Below are positions 44,302-53,212 of a stretch of DNA of 64,000 bases, one piece after another. The stretch spans positions 1,302,001 through 1,366,000 of the forward strand of contig NC_013739.1 in NCBI RefSeq assembly GCF_000025265.1. Direction: 5' to 3'. A program made the position numbers and the translations under genes. This DNA is from Conexibacter woesei DSM 14684. GTDB taxonomy: Bacteria > Actinomycetota > Thermoleophilia > Solirubrobacterales > Solirubrobacteraceae. How positions within the stretch are numbered: position 1 is the stretch's first letter; every line of letters begins with the position of its first letter. The notes beneath the pieces were generated by a model, which saw nothing but the letters and a program-made list of their open reading frames with translations, searched no databases and was not told the origin of the DNA.

Positions 44302-45215
44302 CGCGGGTCCGCGGCGAGCGCGCGCAGCGCCTCGGCGGGCGCCGGACGGCCGTCGGCGGCGTTCGCCGGGGCGGCGTCGTTGTACTCCTCGGCCCACGTC
44401 TGCAGACCTCGTCGCAGGGTTGGCAGCGGACGCCGGTCGCCGGCGCCGAGCGCCGGTCGCCAATAGCCGGCGACGGCGCGTGCGTGCATGCGCGCTGCGA
44501 TCCGCCCGCGCCGCGGCCCCGGGACGATCCGCAGCAGCCGGACGCCGTCCGCGGCGCCGTCGTGGAAGAGCGGGTGGCGGCCGGTGCTGCCGGGCCGCAC
44601 GACGATCGCGTCGAGCCGGAGGCCGCGCGCCTCGAGCTCGTCCGCGACCCGTCGCACGAAGCGCGTCGCGCGCTCCGGCGCCGGCTCGCCGCTCGCGCTC
44701 GCGCGCGCCACGTCGGCCCAGACGAAGCGCGTTTCGACGTCGACCGCCGTCAGCTGCCAGAGCTCCTTCGCACCGGGGAGCGGCGGCAGCGGCAGCACCG
44801 CGACGTCGACGATCCGCCGCGTCGGCGAGGGCGCCACGAGCGCGGGCGACGGCAGCGGCGCGGCGTCGAGCGCGACGGGCACCGGCCGAGGCACCGGCCG
44901 TGCCGGCGGGCGCGTCGGCGACGGCGCGCGCACCGCCCGCGCCACGATGCCGTTCGCTGTTCCAGCCCCGTCGTCGCGCAGTCGCAGGACAGGCCCGTAG
45001 CGGCCCTGCGCGACGGACAGGACGAGCGCATCGCGCGAGCGCGAGTGGCGGAACCCGAGCAGCTGCGCGACGCGGTAGACGGTCGGCCCGACGCTGCGGC
45101 GGGGACGCGGCGTCGTCCGCGCGGCCCAGCGTGGAGCCGGGGCGCCGCCGCTGCGCCACGTCGCGACGACGACGGCCACGAGCGCGAAGAGCGCCAGCAC
45201 CGCCAACGCCATCAT
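44286..45215 (-). CDS. Membrane-anchored protein with a degenerate integrase (rve)-like domain
   Basis: A 309-residue protein; ATG 45215 follows AGGAGG closely. One N-terminal TM helix (MALAVLALFALVAVVVATW), then a short basic segment, a Pro-rich linker, and a ~150-residue domain whose order of elements recalls a retroviral-type integrase core: LWQLTAVDVETRFVWADVA, LDAIVVRPGSTGRHPLF, then a terminal LQTWAEEYNDAAPANAADGRPAPAEAL like the YN..RPH..L.G.TP ending of transposases. The second Asp and the Glu of DDE are not evident, so it is probably inactive. The family call is a pattern-based inference; no transposon ends were found. Confidence 0.6.
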   Translation of the reverse strand: MMALAVLALFALVAVVVATWRSGGAPAPRWAARTTPRPRRSVGPTVYRVAQLLGFRHSRSRDALVLSVAQGRYGPVLRLRDDGAGTANGIVARAVRAPSPTRPPARPVPRPVPVALDAAPLPSPALVAPSPTRRIVDVAVLPLPPLPGAKELWQLTAVDVETRFVWADVARASASGEPAPERATRFVRRVADELEARGLRLDAIVVRPGSTGRHPLFHDGAADGVRLLRIVPGPRRGRIAARMHARAVAGYWRPALGAGDRRPLPTLRRGLQTWAEEYNDAAPANAADGRPAPAEALRALAADPRHSDS

Positions 45216-45336
45216 CCGCCCTCCTGGGCGGTGGAGCCGGCGTCGTGCGGCCGGCTCGTGCGCTCGTCTTCCGTCCGGTGTGGATCCGTCACACCAATAC
45301 CTCACCAATCCTGCTGAAAGCTCCTTAGCCTGTCTA

Positions 45337-46290
45337 TCAATAGACGATTGGCGAGAGCGACGGGGAATATCTGGCCGTGGTGGTCGCGTCGGCGCTCGAA
45401 ACGGCCGAAGTCGGCGCTCCGCCCGCCGTCTCGACGAGCATCCGCGCTAACCGCTCGGCCGCGCCGTGCGCCGCCTCGAAGTAGAGCGTCGGCTCGACCA
45501 GCTCCAGCTCCATCAGCCACTGCGCGTCGCCGTCGCCGGCGACGAGGTCGACGCGCGCGTAGAGCGGCGGATCCGCCAGCGTCGCGAGCGCGGCATGCGC
45601 GACACCGAGCTGCGCGGCGGTCGGCTGCTCGGCGACGGCGACCGCGCCGAACTCCGGCTGGACGCGGAACTCGCCGGCCGGCGGCCGTTTGCGGACGCTG
45701 TGGCTCAGCTCGCCGGCGAAGAAGACGAGCGACAGCTCGCCGACGGCCGGCACCGACGGTATGAACGGCTGCACCATCGCGTCGCCCTCGGCCAGCAGCG
45801 TCGCGAGGTGCGCGCCGCCGCTCCCGTCAGCGTCGCCGTCGTGGACCCGCAGCAGGCCGGACGAGCCGAGCCCGATCGACGGCTTCACGATCGCTTCGCG
45901 CCAGCCACGCTCCGCCAGCAGCGCGCTCAGGTCTGCCGCAGCGCCGCGCTCCAGCCACTGCGTCGGCACCGTCGGCACGCCCTGCTCGGCGAGCGCGCGC
46001 AGGTAGCTCTTGTCGGTGTTCCAGACGATCGTCTCAGAGCGGTTGCGCAGCGTCGCCGTGCGCCCGACGCGCTGCGCCCAGTGGACGAACGCGTCGCGAC
46101 GCAGGTGGTAGTCCCACGGCGAGCGCACCAGCACGAGGTCGAAGCCCGCCCAGTCGACCTCGCCGTCGTCCCACGCGCACGGCACGACGTCGCTCCCCAG
46201 CCGCCGCACGGCGTCGGCGAGCAGCTCGTCGTCGGGGTCGAGGACGAGCAGGTCGGCGCAGGTGACGAAGGCGATGCGGGCGGCGGTCAT
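45337..46290 (-). CDS. ATP-grasp domain protein
   Basis: A 317-residue ATP-grasp enzyme of the RimK/DcsG-like group, which joins a carboxylate to an amine or thiol using ATP. Seen: N-terminal FDLVLVRSPWDYHLRRDAFVHWAQ, central WNTDKSYLRALAEQGVPTVPTQWL, ATP-binding AIVKPSIGLGSSGLLRV, and metal-binding ARVDLVAGD...WLMELELVEPTLYF. No partner biosynthetic genes are adjacent, so the product is unknown. A small hairpin GTCTAT/ATAGAC overlaps the stop codon at 45332-45345. The ~120 bp between it and the next minus gene (45216-45336) shows a GGTGTG/CACACC hairpin and no gene. Confidence 0.85.
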   Translation of the reverse strand: MTAARIAFVTCADLLVLDPDDELLADAVRRLGSDVVPCAWDDGEVDWAGFDLVLVRSPWDYHLRRDAFVHWAQRVGRTATLRNRSETIVWNTDKSYLRALAEQGVPTVPTQWLERGAAADLSALLAERGWREAIVKPSIGLGSSGLLRVHDGDADGSGGAHLATLLAEGDAMVQPFIPSVPAVGELSLVFFAGELSHSVRKRPPAGEFRVQPEFGAVAVAEQPTAAQLGVAHAALATLADPPLYARVDLVAGDGDAQWLMELELVEPTLYFEAAHGAAERLARMLVETAGGAPTSAVSSADATTTARYSPSLSPIVY

Positions 46291-46338
46291 GGCGCGCGAC
46301 GATAGCGCGGCGACCGCGCCCCGCGGCCTATCGCAGGT

Positions 46339-46935
46339 CTACCGCGGCTCGCGCCACATCAGCCACGCCCGCGGCCCGCGCGGGAGCGTCACGACCTCGC
46401 TGACGCGGAAGCCGTGGCGGGCGTAGAAGTCGACGTTGCGCTCCTTGGAGGACTCCAGGTACGCGCCGACGCCGTCCGCGTCGCAGCGGTCGAGCACCGC
46501 TCGCAGCAGGGCCGAGCCGATCCCGCGGCCCTGCGCGTCCGGGTCGGTGCCGAGCACGGCGAGGTACCAGTGCGGCGGCGCGGGCGGGTGACGTCGCTCG
46601 ATCCCGGTGAAGCCATGCACGACGAGCGGGACGCGCGGCAGCAGACGCGGGTGCAGCAGCGCGCGCGCCAGCTGCGCGTCCTCGACCGCGCTCGTGCGCC
46701 ACTCCTCCGGCGGCAGCCACAGCGCGCCGCCCGCCAGCGACGGGTCGACCCACACCTCGTCGTGGCGCAGCACCTGGCGCAGCCGGATCGCGTAGAAGCG
46801 CTCCAGCATCCGCAGGCGCAGACGGTCGGGCCGGCACGACCAGCGCGCGATCGGGTCGTCTGCGAACGCACGCGCCAGCGTGCCCGCGAGTGCCGGCACG
46901 TCGGCCGCCGTCGCGCGGCGGGGGTCGGCTGCCAT
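46339..46935 (-). CDS. GNAT-family N-acetyltransferase
   Basis: A 198-residue acetyltransferase. Acetyl-CoA-binding motif A is visible as HWYLAVLGTDPDAQGRGIGSALLRAVLDRCDADG, followed by AYLESSKERNVDFYARHGFRV. Central WLPPEEWR resembles the SpeG/puromycin-type subgroup. Its ATG overlaps the phosphoesterase TGA by one base (TGATG). Acceptor unknown. Confidence 0.9.
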   Translation of the reverse strand: MAADPRRATAADVPALAGTLARAFADDPIARWSCRPDRLRLRMLERFYAIRLRQVLRHDEVWVDPSLAGGALWLPPEEWRTSAVEDAQLARALLHPRLLPRVPLVVHGFTGIERRHPPAPPHWYLAVLGTDPDAQGRGIGSALLRAVLDRCDADGVGAYLESSKERNVDFYARHGFRVSEVVTLPRGPRAWLMWREPR

Positions 46936-48491
46936 CAGCGCGACCTTATCGCCGGCGCGCTCAGGTCGAGCCGCTCGTGCTGGGCGGTCGCGTCGCCGTT
47001 GCCGGGATCGACCGTCACGAGGTCGGCGGCGAGCGGCAGGAAGCGCGGTCTCAGCAGGTAGCGCAGCTGCGCTATCCCGATCGGCTGCCCCTCGGCGAGG
47101 TTGCCGGTCCCGCCGCCGCCGGCGGTGCCGCCGTTGAGCACGACGACGTTCTGCTGCGTTCTGAGGTCCTGCTCGTGTGTGTGGCCGACGAGGAACGCGA
47201 TCGGGTGGTCCGGCGGCGCGTCTGCCAGCCGTCTCAGCACGGGCTCGATCAGCGAAGGCTCGTGCACCATCACCACGTCGACCCGATCCTCCAGCGGCGC
47301 GAACCAGGCCGCGAACGCCTCCTGCATCCCCTCGGTCGTTCTCGGCTCCGGCCGCGTCCCTCTCTCGTGACCGCGGTCGCGGCGCGTGAAGGGGTCGTCG
47401 TAACCGGCGACGCGCAGCCCGCCGACGTCGACGACCTCGGCGCCGTAGGAGCCGTCGACGCGCAGGCGCCCGTAGCGCGTCAGCACGACCGCGCCGGCGC
47501 GCGTCAGCGAGCGCTCGAGCGTCGCCGAGTCGTGGTTGCCGGTCACGAACACGGTCGGTCTGCCGATCGACGCGACCTGCCGCGTGACGCTCGTCTCCAG
47601 TGGCGTGCCGCGATCGGTCAGGTCGCCGGCGATGAAGAGCGGACCGCCGGTGGCGACCCGCTCCAGCGTCGGCAGCACGAGCACGTTGTTGTGGATGTCG
47701 GACGCGAGCGTCAGGCGCGGGCCGGCGGCCGGCAGCGGCGAGCGCTCGCCGGGCGCGAGCACGAGCCGCGCGAGCCCGACCAGCTGCGCGTCGAGCTCCT
47801 GGCTCAGCGTCCCGACCGAGCGGTTCGCCGTCTCGAGCGTCTGCAGCGCCTGCGGGATGTCGGCGCCGTGCGCGAAGTACGTCGGGTCGTCGAGCGCGCC
47901 GCGCGGCGGCAGCAGCAGCCCGACCGCGGCCGTTGCCGCGACGGCCGTCGCGGCCGCGCTCAGCAGCAGCCAGCGGACGCGCGGCCCGTTGCGCGTGCGG
48001 ACCGCGAACGCCATCACGCTGCCGGCGAGCAGGCCGGCGACCAGGACGACGAGCACGAGCGCGCGCAGGTAGCTGGCGATCGCGTCGGAGGCGGCGACGC
48101 GGACGGCTCTGACGTCGACCTGCCGGTTGCGGGCGATCCGCTCGGCCGCCTGGCGGTCGATCCGGCGCACGTCGACGCGCAGCTGCACCGGCAGCCGCAC
48201 GGCGCCGTAGCGCACGCCCCAGTCGACGAGCGGGACGTAGATGCCGAGCGCCCCGGGCTCGTTCAACTGCACCGACAGCCGCACCGTCGCGACGGGCAGC
48301 GTCTTGTCCTCGCGGAAGGTCGCGAGCGCGCCGACGCCGCCGGCGAGCGTCGCCAGCACGACTGCCGCGATCGCGATCGTGGCGCGCAGACGGCGGACGC
48401 GGCCACGCCGCGGCGTCCCCGTCGCAGAGGGGTCAACCCCGTCGCGAACGGGAAGGCTGGTTGGGTCGGTGGACTCCGAGGAGGGACGCAT
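46935..48491 (-). CDS. Membrane-anchored metallophosphoesterase
   Basis: A 518-residue protein: cytoplasmic Arg-rich head, TM helix near residue 38-58 (ATIAIAAVVLATLAGGVGAL), an extracytoplasmic segment, two further TM helices around residues 145-200, and a C-terminal calcineurin-like phosphoesterase with SDIHNN, GDLTDRG, GNHD and GHTHEQD metal-binding motifs. Extracellular arginines are often AGA, consistent with export. ATG 48491 is the only start that keeps the first helix; it overlaps the oppositely directed start codon of the PQQ protein at 48490. Ribosome-binding site is weak, so it may be leaderless. Confidence 0.86.
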   Translation of the reverse strand: MRPSSESTDPTSLPVRDGVDPSATGTPRRGRVRRLRATIAIAAVVLATLAGGVGALATFREDKTLPVATVRLSVQLNEPGALGIYVPLVDWGVRYGAVRLPVQLRVDVRRIDRQAAERIARNRQVDVRAVRVAASDAIASYLRALVLVVLVAGLLAGSVMAFAVRTRNGPRVRWLLLSAAATAVAATAAVGLLLPPRGALDDPTYFAHGADIPQALQTLETANRSVGTLSQELDAQLVGLARLVLAPGERSPLPAAGPRLTLASDIHNNVLVLPTLERVATGGPLFIAGDLTDRGTPLETSVTRQVASIGRPTVFVTGNHDSATLERSLTRAGAVVLTRYGRLRVDGSYGAEVVDVGGLRVAGYDDPFTRRDRGHERGTRPEPRTTEGMQEAFAAWFAPLEDRVDVVMVHEPSLIEPVLRRLADAPPDHPIAFLVGHTHEQDLRTQQNVVVLNGGTAGGGGTGNLAEGQPIGIAQLRYLLRPRFLPLAADLVTVDPGNGDATAQHERLDLSAPAIRSR

Positions 48492-50595
48492 GGGCGGAAG
48501 TGCGGGTCGTCTCCAGGGTGGCAGGCGCCACCTCTTCGCAGCGGGAGCGGTCGTGGCGGCGCTCCTCGTCGGCGCCGGCTGCGGAGGCGGTGACGACGAC
48601 GGGTCGAGCGCGAGCCGGACCACCTTCGCCGCCGGCAGCGCCGGGACGAGCGCCAGCGGGACATGGGCATACCCGAACGGCGACGCCGCCAACACGCGCA
48701 GCGTCGAGGGCGAGATCGACACCTCCACCGTCACGCGGCTCGGCGTCGCCTGGACCGTCCCGATCACGGCCGCCGGCACCTTCGGCGGCTACGCCTCGAC
48801 GCCGATCGTCGTCGACGACACGGTCTACACGCAGGACCTCGCCTCCAACGTGCAGGCGATCGACCTCAGAACCGGCGAGGTCAAGTGGACGACGAGATAC
48901 GCCTCGCCGACGGTCGGCCCCAACGGCGTCGCGGTCGGCGACGGCCGCGTCTACGGCGGCACCGGCGACGGTGCCTTCGCGCTCGACCAGCTGACCGGCA
49001 GAGAGCTGTGGTTCCACAGAATCACGCGCAATGAGAGAGAGGGCGTCGACATGGCGCCCGGCTACAGCGAAGGGATCATGTACATCTCGACGGTGCCGGG
49101 CAACGCGAGCGGCTTCTACAGAGGCGACGGCGTCGGGATCGTGCACGCCTTCGACGGCGCGACCGGCCGCAGACTGTGGAACTTCGAGACCGTCCCGGAG
49201 AGCCTCTGGAACCCGCGCCACGTCGACATCAACTCCGGCGGCGGGCTGTGGCATCCGCCGGCGTTCGACGGCGACGGCGACATGTACATCAGCGTCGCGA
49301 ACCCGGGTCCGTGGCCCGGGACCGAGAGATACCCGTGGGGCTCCAGCCGCCCCGGGCCGAACCTCTTCACGAACTCGCTCGTGAAGCTCGACGCCGCGAG
49401 CGGCGAGGTCAAGTGGTACAGACAGGCGCTGCCGCACGACATCTACGACTGGGACCTGCACCTGCCGCCGATCCTGACCGAGTCCGGCGGCAAGAGAATC
49501 GTCCTCGCCTCCGGCAAGCTCGGCCGCGTGTTCGCGTTCGACGCGGACAACGGCGACAGACTGTGGGAGAGAAGCGTCGGCATCCACAACGGCCACGACG
49601 ACGACAACGAGCTGGCGATGGACGGCAGATTCGAGCTGCTCGACATGCCCGTGACGGTCTGGCCCGGGGTCCTCGGCGGCGTCGAGACGCAGATGGCCGT
49701 CAAGGACGGCGTCGCGTTCGTGCCGATCGTCGACCTGCCCGTGCGCTTCGAGACGCAGGAGAGAAACAGACTCGACTTCACCGGCGGCAGAGGCCAGATG
49801 GTCGCGCTCGACGTCTCCGACGGCGACGTCAAGTGGACGCGCAGATTCGCGACGCCCGTGTACGGCGCCGCGACGGTCGTCAACAACCTCCTCTTCACGA
49901 CGACGTTCGACGGCACGCTGTTCGCGCTCGACGTCGACACCGGCGCGATCGTCTGGAGAGAGCAGCTGCCGGCCGGCACGAACGCGACCGTCGCGATCGC
50001 CGGCGACACGCTCGTGACCGCCGCCAGCTTCCCGCAGGGGCCCGGCGAGAAGGCGCAGATCGTCGCGTACCGCATCGACGCGACGGGCAGAGTGGAGCGC
50101 GGCGGCGCGGCGCAGCCGGCCGAGGGCGAGAGAGAGGGCGGCGGGCAGCAGCAGGCGGGCGGCGGCGCGCAGACGGAGGAGGGCGGCGGTGGGCAGACCG
50201 AGCAGGGCGGCGGTGGGCAGACCGAGCAGGGCGGCGGTGGGCAGACCGAGCAGGGCGGCGGTGGGCAGACCGAGCAGGGCGGCGGTGGGCAGACCGAGCA
50301 GGGCGGCGGCGGCGCGGCCGAGCTGGCTGCCGGCAGAACCGTCTTCACGGCCAACTGCGCCGGCTGCCACACGCTCGCGGACGCCGGCGCGTCGGGCTCG
50401 GTCGGACCGAACCTCGACGACCTGAGACCAGACGCAGCGACCGTCAGAACGAAGGTCACCGAAGGCGGCGGCGGGATGCCGGCGTTCGGCGGGCGCCTCT
50501 CCGACGCCGAGATCGCCTCGGTCGCGGCGTACGTCGCGGCGGTCGCCGGCCAGGGCGGCGACGGAGGCGGCGGAGCGGGAGGTGGCACGCCGTAG
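48490..50595 (+). CDS. PQQ-type beta-propeller lipoprotein with C-terminal cytochrome c
   Basis: A 701-residue exported redox protein. Signal peptide and lipobox VGAGC with Cys31. Residues ~55-545 form a quinoprotein-dehydrogenase-like propeller with repeated VYAID/FALDxxTGxxxW blades (VQAIDLRTGEVKWTTRY; GAFALDQLTGRELWFHR; FALDVDTGAIVWREQL). A low-complexity TEQGGGGQ linker leads to a cytochrome c domain with CAGCH at 623-627 and axial Met in GGGGMPAFGG. Likely oxidises a small alcohol or similar and passes electrons to the haem. GAGGAGGGA at 48478-48486 supports ATG 48490. Many AGA codons. Divergent from the phosphoesterase gene. Confidence 0.9.
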   Translation: MGGSAGRLQGGRRHLFAAGAVVAALLVGAGCGGGDDDGSSASRTTFAAGSAGTSASGTWAYPNGDAANTRSVEGEIDTSTVTRLGVAWTVPITAAGTFGGYASTPIVVDDTVYTQDLASNVQAIDLRTGEVKWTTRYASPTVGPNGVAVGDGRVYGGTGDGAFALDQLTGRELWFHRITRNEREGVDMAPGYSEGIMYISTVPGNASGFYRGDGVGIVHAFDGATGRRLWNFETVPESLWNPRHVDINSGGGLWHPPAFDGDGDMYISVANPGPWPGTERYPWGSSRPGPNLFTNSLVKLDAASGEVKWYRQALPHDIYDWDLHLPPILTESGGKRIVLASGKLGRVFAFDADNGDRLWERSVGIHNGHDDDNELAMDGRFELLDMPVTVWPGVLGGVETQMAVKDGVAFVPIVDLPVRFETQERNRLDFTGGRGQMVALDVSDGDVKWTRRFATPVYGAATVVNNLLFTTTFDGTLFALDVDTGAIVWREQLPAGTNATVAIAGDTLVTAASFPQGPGEKAQIVAYRIDATGRVERGGAAQPAEGEREGGGQQQAGGGAQTEEGGGGQTEQGGGGQTEQGGGGQTEQGGGGQTEQGGGGQTEQGGGGAAELAAGRTVFTANCAGCHTLADAGASGSVGPNLDDLRPDAATVRTKVTEGGGGMPAFGGRLSDAEIASVAAYVAAVAGQGGDGGGGAGGGTP
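50181..50300 (+). repeat. Five identical 24-bp tandem repeats
   Basis: Five exact copies, 24 bp each, starting at 50181, 50205, 50229, 50253 and 50277 (unit begins GGGCGGCGGTGG), encoding GGGGQTEQ. They form the linker between the propeller and the cytochrome domain. Perfect identity implies recent copy-number change. Confidence 0.97.
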
Positions 50596-50704
50596 GCCGC
50601 TCGCACATCTTCGCGGTGCGACGATCCACCGTGCTGAGGACGAACGGGGCGAGCGGCGGACCAACCGCTGTCACAACGACGACGGATCGGCAAGGTAGTC
50701 GTAG

Positions 50705-51268
50705 ATGGCCGATTCCCGGAGCGACGACGAGCTGCTGAAGGCGTCCTTGGACGACGCCGAGGCGTTCGCCGTCTTCTACCGCCGCCACGCGGAGGCCGTG
50801 CTGGTCTATCTGCGGCAGCGCACGGGCGACGTCGAGACGGCCGCGGACCTGACCGCGGACGTCTTCGCCGGCGCCTTCGCGGGCCGCAGACGCTACAAGC
50901 CCCGGCGCGAGCCGGCGCGTGCGTGGCTGTTCGGGATCGCCAACAACCTGCTCGCGATGAGCCGTCGCAAGCAGCGCCGCGCGCTTGCCGCACGGGCGCG
51001 GCTGGGGGTGCCGCGGATCGAGTTCCAGGACGAGGAGCTGGAGCGTGCCGAGGCACGGATCTCCGCCCTCACGCAGGGGAACCCGCTGAACGCGCTCGTC
51101 GAGGACCTGCCCCCCGAGCAGCGCGAGGCGGTGCTCGCGCGGGTCGTCCACGAACGGGACTACGACGAGATCGCCCGCGAGCAGGATGTGAGCGAGGCAT
51201 TGGTCCGCCAGCGCGTGAGCCGAGGGCTCGCGCGGATCAGCGGCGGACTGCGGGAGGACGAACGATGA
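50705..51268 (+). CDS. ECF RNA polymerase sigma factor
   Basis: A 187-residue sigma-70 family ECF factor: region 2 (AFAVFYRRHAEAVLVYLRQRTGDVETAADLTADVFAGAFAG...ARAWLFGIANNLLAMSRRKQ) and region 4 (LPPEQREAVLARVVHERDYDEIAREQDVSEALVRQRVSRGLARI). The next gene overlaps by ATGA and encodes a single-TM protein that is likely its anti-sigma factor. The 109-bp gap upstream shows no other gene. Confidence 0.92.
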   Translation: MADSRSDDELLKASLDDAEAFAVFYRRHAEAVLVYLRQRTGDVETAADLTADVFAGAFAGRRRYKPRREPARAWLFGIANNLLAMSRRKQRRALAARARLGVPRIEFQDEELERAEARISALTQGNPLNALVEDLPPEQREAVLARVVHERDYDEIAREQDVSEALVRQRVSRGLARISGGLREDER

Positions 51269-52065
51269 ACGAAGTGCTCGACACGATCGAGCGGGAGCTG
51301 ATGATCGCGGTCCGGCGCAGCAACGGGCGCCGGCGGCGTCGTCGTTCGCTGGGCATGTTCGCGGCGGTCGTGCTGTCGGTCGGGGCGACTGCCGGCCTCG
51401 GCGTCGCGGCCGTCCTCGACACGCCGATCGAACGGCTGTTCAGCGGCAGCACCCGGCTGGCGAAGCCGGACAGAGCGCCGCGCGTCGACATGCGGCTGGT
51501 CGACGCCGGCGGGCTCGGCTGGACGGTGACGACGTACGTGCCGAAGTTCGGCGGGATCGCGATGACGACTGCGGCGGACGGACTCGAGGTCGAGACGCCG
51601 GCGACGGTCGCGCGCAACGGCTTCACGATCGCCGACGGGCTGCTCCGCGGCCCGCTGGCAGGTGCTGAGCTGGACGTCGTCAGATCGGGCGGCCGCTACC
51701 ACTACCTCTACGCGGGCACGGTCGACGCGTCGGCAACGCGCGTCGTCGTGCGGATCGCCGGCGAGCGGCTGCCGGCGACGTTGACGTCGCAGACGATCAG
51801 CGCCCCGGTGGAGGCGCCCGACCCCGACACGCTGACGCCGCATGGCAAGAAGGTCGCGGCGCGTGTCCCCGACGAGGTGAGCGTGCGCACGTTCGGGGTC
51901 ACGCTCACGCCGAACGCGCTCGTGCGGCGGCGGTACGTGCGGGCGACGATCGTCACGACCCTGGAGGACGGCACGACGCACCGTCAGCGCCTCGCGCCAC
52001 AGTGCGTCAACACGAGTTGCGGGCTCAGAGCCCCGAAAGCTGCCGGGCCAGGACGGGCAGGGTAG
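51265..52065 (+). CDS. Probable membrane anti-sigma factor/regulator
   Basis: A 266-residue protein coupled by ATGA to the ECF sigma gene. Short cytoplasmic N-terminus (MNEVLDTIERELMIAVRRSNGRRRRRR), one TM helix (LGMFAAVVLSVGATAGLGVAAVL), and a ~210-residue extracytoplasmic domain of beta character. No recognised anti-sigma zinc motif (HxxxCxxC) is present, so the assignment rests on order, topology and coupling. Confidence 0.7.
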   Translation: MNEVLDTIERELMIAVRRSNGRRRRRRSLGMFAAVVLSVGATAGLGVAAVLDTPIERLFSGSTRLAKPDRAPRVDMRLVDAGGLGWTVTTYVPKFGGIAMTTAADGLEVETPATVARNGFTIADGLLRGPLAGAELDVVRSGGRYHYLYAGTVDASATRVVVRIAGERLPATLTSQTISAPVEAPDPDTLTPHGKKVAARVPDEVSVRTFGVTLTPNALVRRRYVRATIVTTLEDGTTHRQRLAPQCVNTSCGLRAPKAAGPGRAG

Positions 52066-52101
52066 GTCCCGGCCGGCCCACCCCTCGGGTCGGCCGGGAC
52101 C
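52065..52101. terminator. Strong bidirectional terminator hairpin
   Basis: Perfect 11-bp arms GGTCCCGGCCG (52065-52075) and CGGCCGGGACC (52091-52101), 15-nt loop, in the gap between the convergent anti-sigma gene and a minus-strand secreted protein gene. Confidence 0.75.
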
Positions 52102-52118
52102 GTTCCACGAACGCGGCG

Positions 52119-52778
52119 CTACGGCGCCGCCTTCACCCCGCCGAGGCCGGGGCGCGTCGGGAAGACGAACGTCTCGTACCCGTCCGGTCCGATCCAGCGC
52201 ATCTCGATCGGGACGGCTGCCGTGTCGACCGCGAAGAAGTTGTCCGCGATCGTCACGCTCCGCGTGCTGCCGTCGCGCAACAGCAGCGCCGCGTCGGCGA
52301 CGGCGTCGGAGGCGACGCCGAAGACGTGCACCGGCTCGCCCTCGCGCACGACATAGCCGGGCGAGAGACCCTGCTCGACGACGTGGTCGACCGGCGGGCA
52401 GGTCAGCCCGCCGGCGATCACGACGCAGACGCCCGTCCCGTCGCTGGTGCTGGCCAGCCACCCGCTCTTCGATCCGGTGCGCACTCGGCGCGCCGAGTCG
52501 AGCGCGACGACGCCGTCCGCGAGCAGCGGTCCGTCGGCGATCTGCTCCGAGATCGCGTCCGCCGCAGGCTGGCGCGCGTCGCGCAGCGCGCCGATGTTCG
52601 CCTTCGCGAGCGCGATCTTCGCGCGATCCGGCGCCGGAACCGGATCGGGGGAGTCGGCGGCGGGCGCGGCCGGCTCCTGCCCGACGGCGCCGCTCGCGAC
52701 CGACACCGCGCCGCCGAGCGCCGCGAGCGCGAGCGCGAGCGCCCCGACTCGCTTTGGATTCATCGTCGAGCGTCTCAT
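52119..52778 (-). CDS. Secreted protein of unknown function
   Basis: A 219-residue exported protein. Signal peptide MNPKRVGALALALAALGGAVSVASGAVG (a start at 52763 is possible; ATG 52778 is chosen because it overlaps the upstream gene stop as ATGA). Pro/Ala-rich stretch, then a mature domain with one Cys pair (GVCVVIAGGLTCPP) and DGYETFVFPTRPGLGGVKAAP at the end. Family not recognised. Co-transcribed with the secreted Cys-rich protein upstream. Confidence 0.7.
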   Translation of the reverse strand: MRRSTMNPKRVGALALALAALGGAVSVASGAVGQEPAAPAADSPDPVPAPDRAKIALAKANIGALRDARQPAADAISEQIADGPLLADGVVALDSARRVRTGSKSGWLASTSDGTGVCVVIAGGLTCPPVDHVVEQGLSPGYVVREGEPVHVFGVASDAVADAALLLRDGSTRSVTIADNFFAVDTAAVPIEMRWIGPDGYETFVFPTRPGLGGVKAAP

Positions 52779-53212
52779 GACTTCGCGTGTCCCCACACCA
52801 CGCGTGAGCCGGGCGTCGTGGTCTCTACCGATATCGACATGTTCGCCGTGTTCTGGTCATCGCACGTCCCGTAGTAGCAAGCACGCGCGATGTTCGTCCC
52901 GCAGCCGCCGAACGCAGATCCGCCGTACACGCAGACGGTGGCCGAGCCACCGGCGTTGAACGCGGCAGAGCCCCAGCCCCAGGTCTGGCTCCCGGCCGGC
53001 GAACCGCAGCCCGTTCCGGGTCCGATCGTGCAATTCCAGTTTGAATCTATTGTGTAGCCGGCCCCGGGCAGGCAGCCCGACCCGCCCGTTCTGCAGTCGG
53101 CCGAGGCTGTGCCGACGGCCCCCGCCATCAGCGTGATCGCCGCCAGCGATGCGGCGATGCAGAGCAGTGACCGCCAACCCCGAGCGGCCCCTGTTACGTG
53201 CGCAGTATGCAC
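52775..53212 (-). CDS. Small secreted Cys-rich protein, unknown
   Basis: A 145-residue protein starting at GTG 53212 with GGGGGA just upstream on the minus strand. Signal peptide (WRSLLCIAASLAAITLMAGAVGTASA). The ~105-residue mature part has many Gly, Ser and about eight Cys (DCRTGGSGC, NWNCTIGPGTGC, ATVCVYGGSAFGGC, RACYYGTC) and no recognised family. Its upstream region is unusually A/T-rich for this genome. Translationally coupled to the next secreted protein. Confidence 0.7.
   Translation of the reverse strand: MHTAHVTGAARGWRSLLCIAASLAAITLMAGAVGTASADCRTGGSGCLPGAGYTIDSNWNCTIGPGTGCGSPAGSQTWGWGSAAFNAGGSATVCVYGGSAFGGCGTNIARACYYGTCDDQNTANMSISVETTTPGSRVVWGHAKS

Noticed and set aside
44286-45215. 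Active transposase or insertion sequence
   Set aside because: No terminal inverted repeats or target duplications were found, the DDE acids are not evident, and the protein has a TM anchor.
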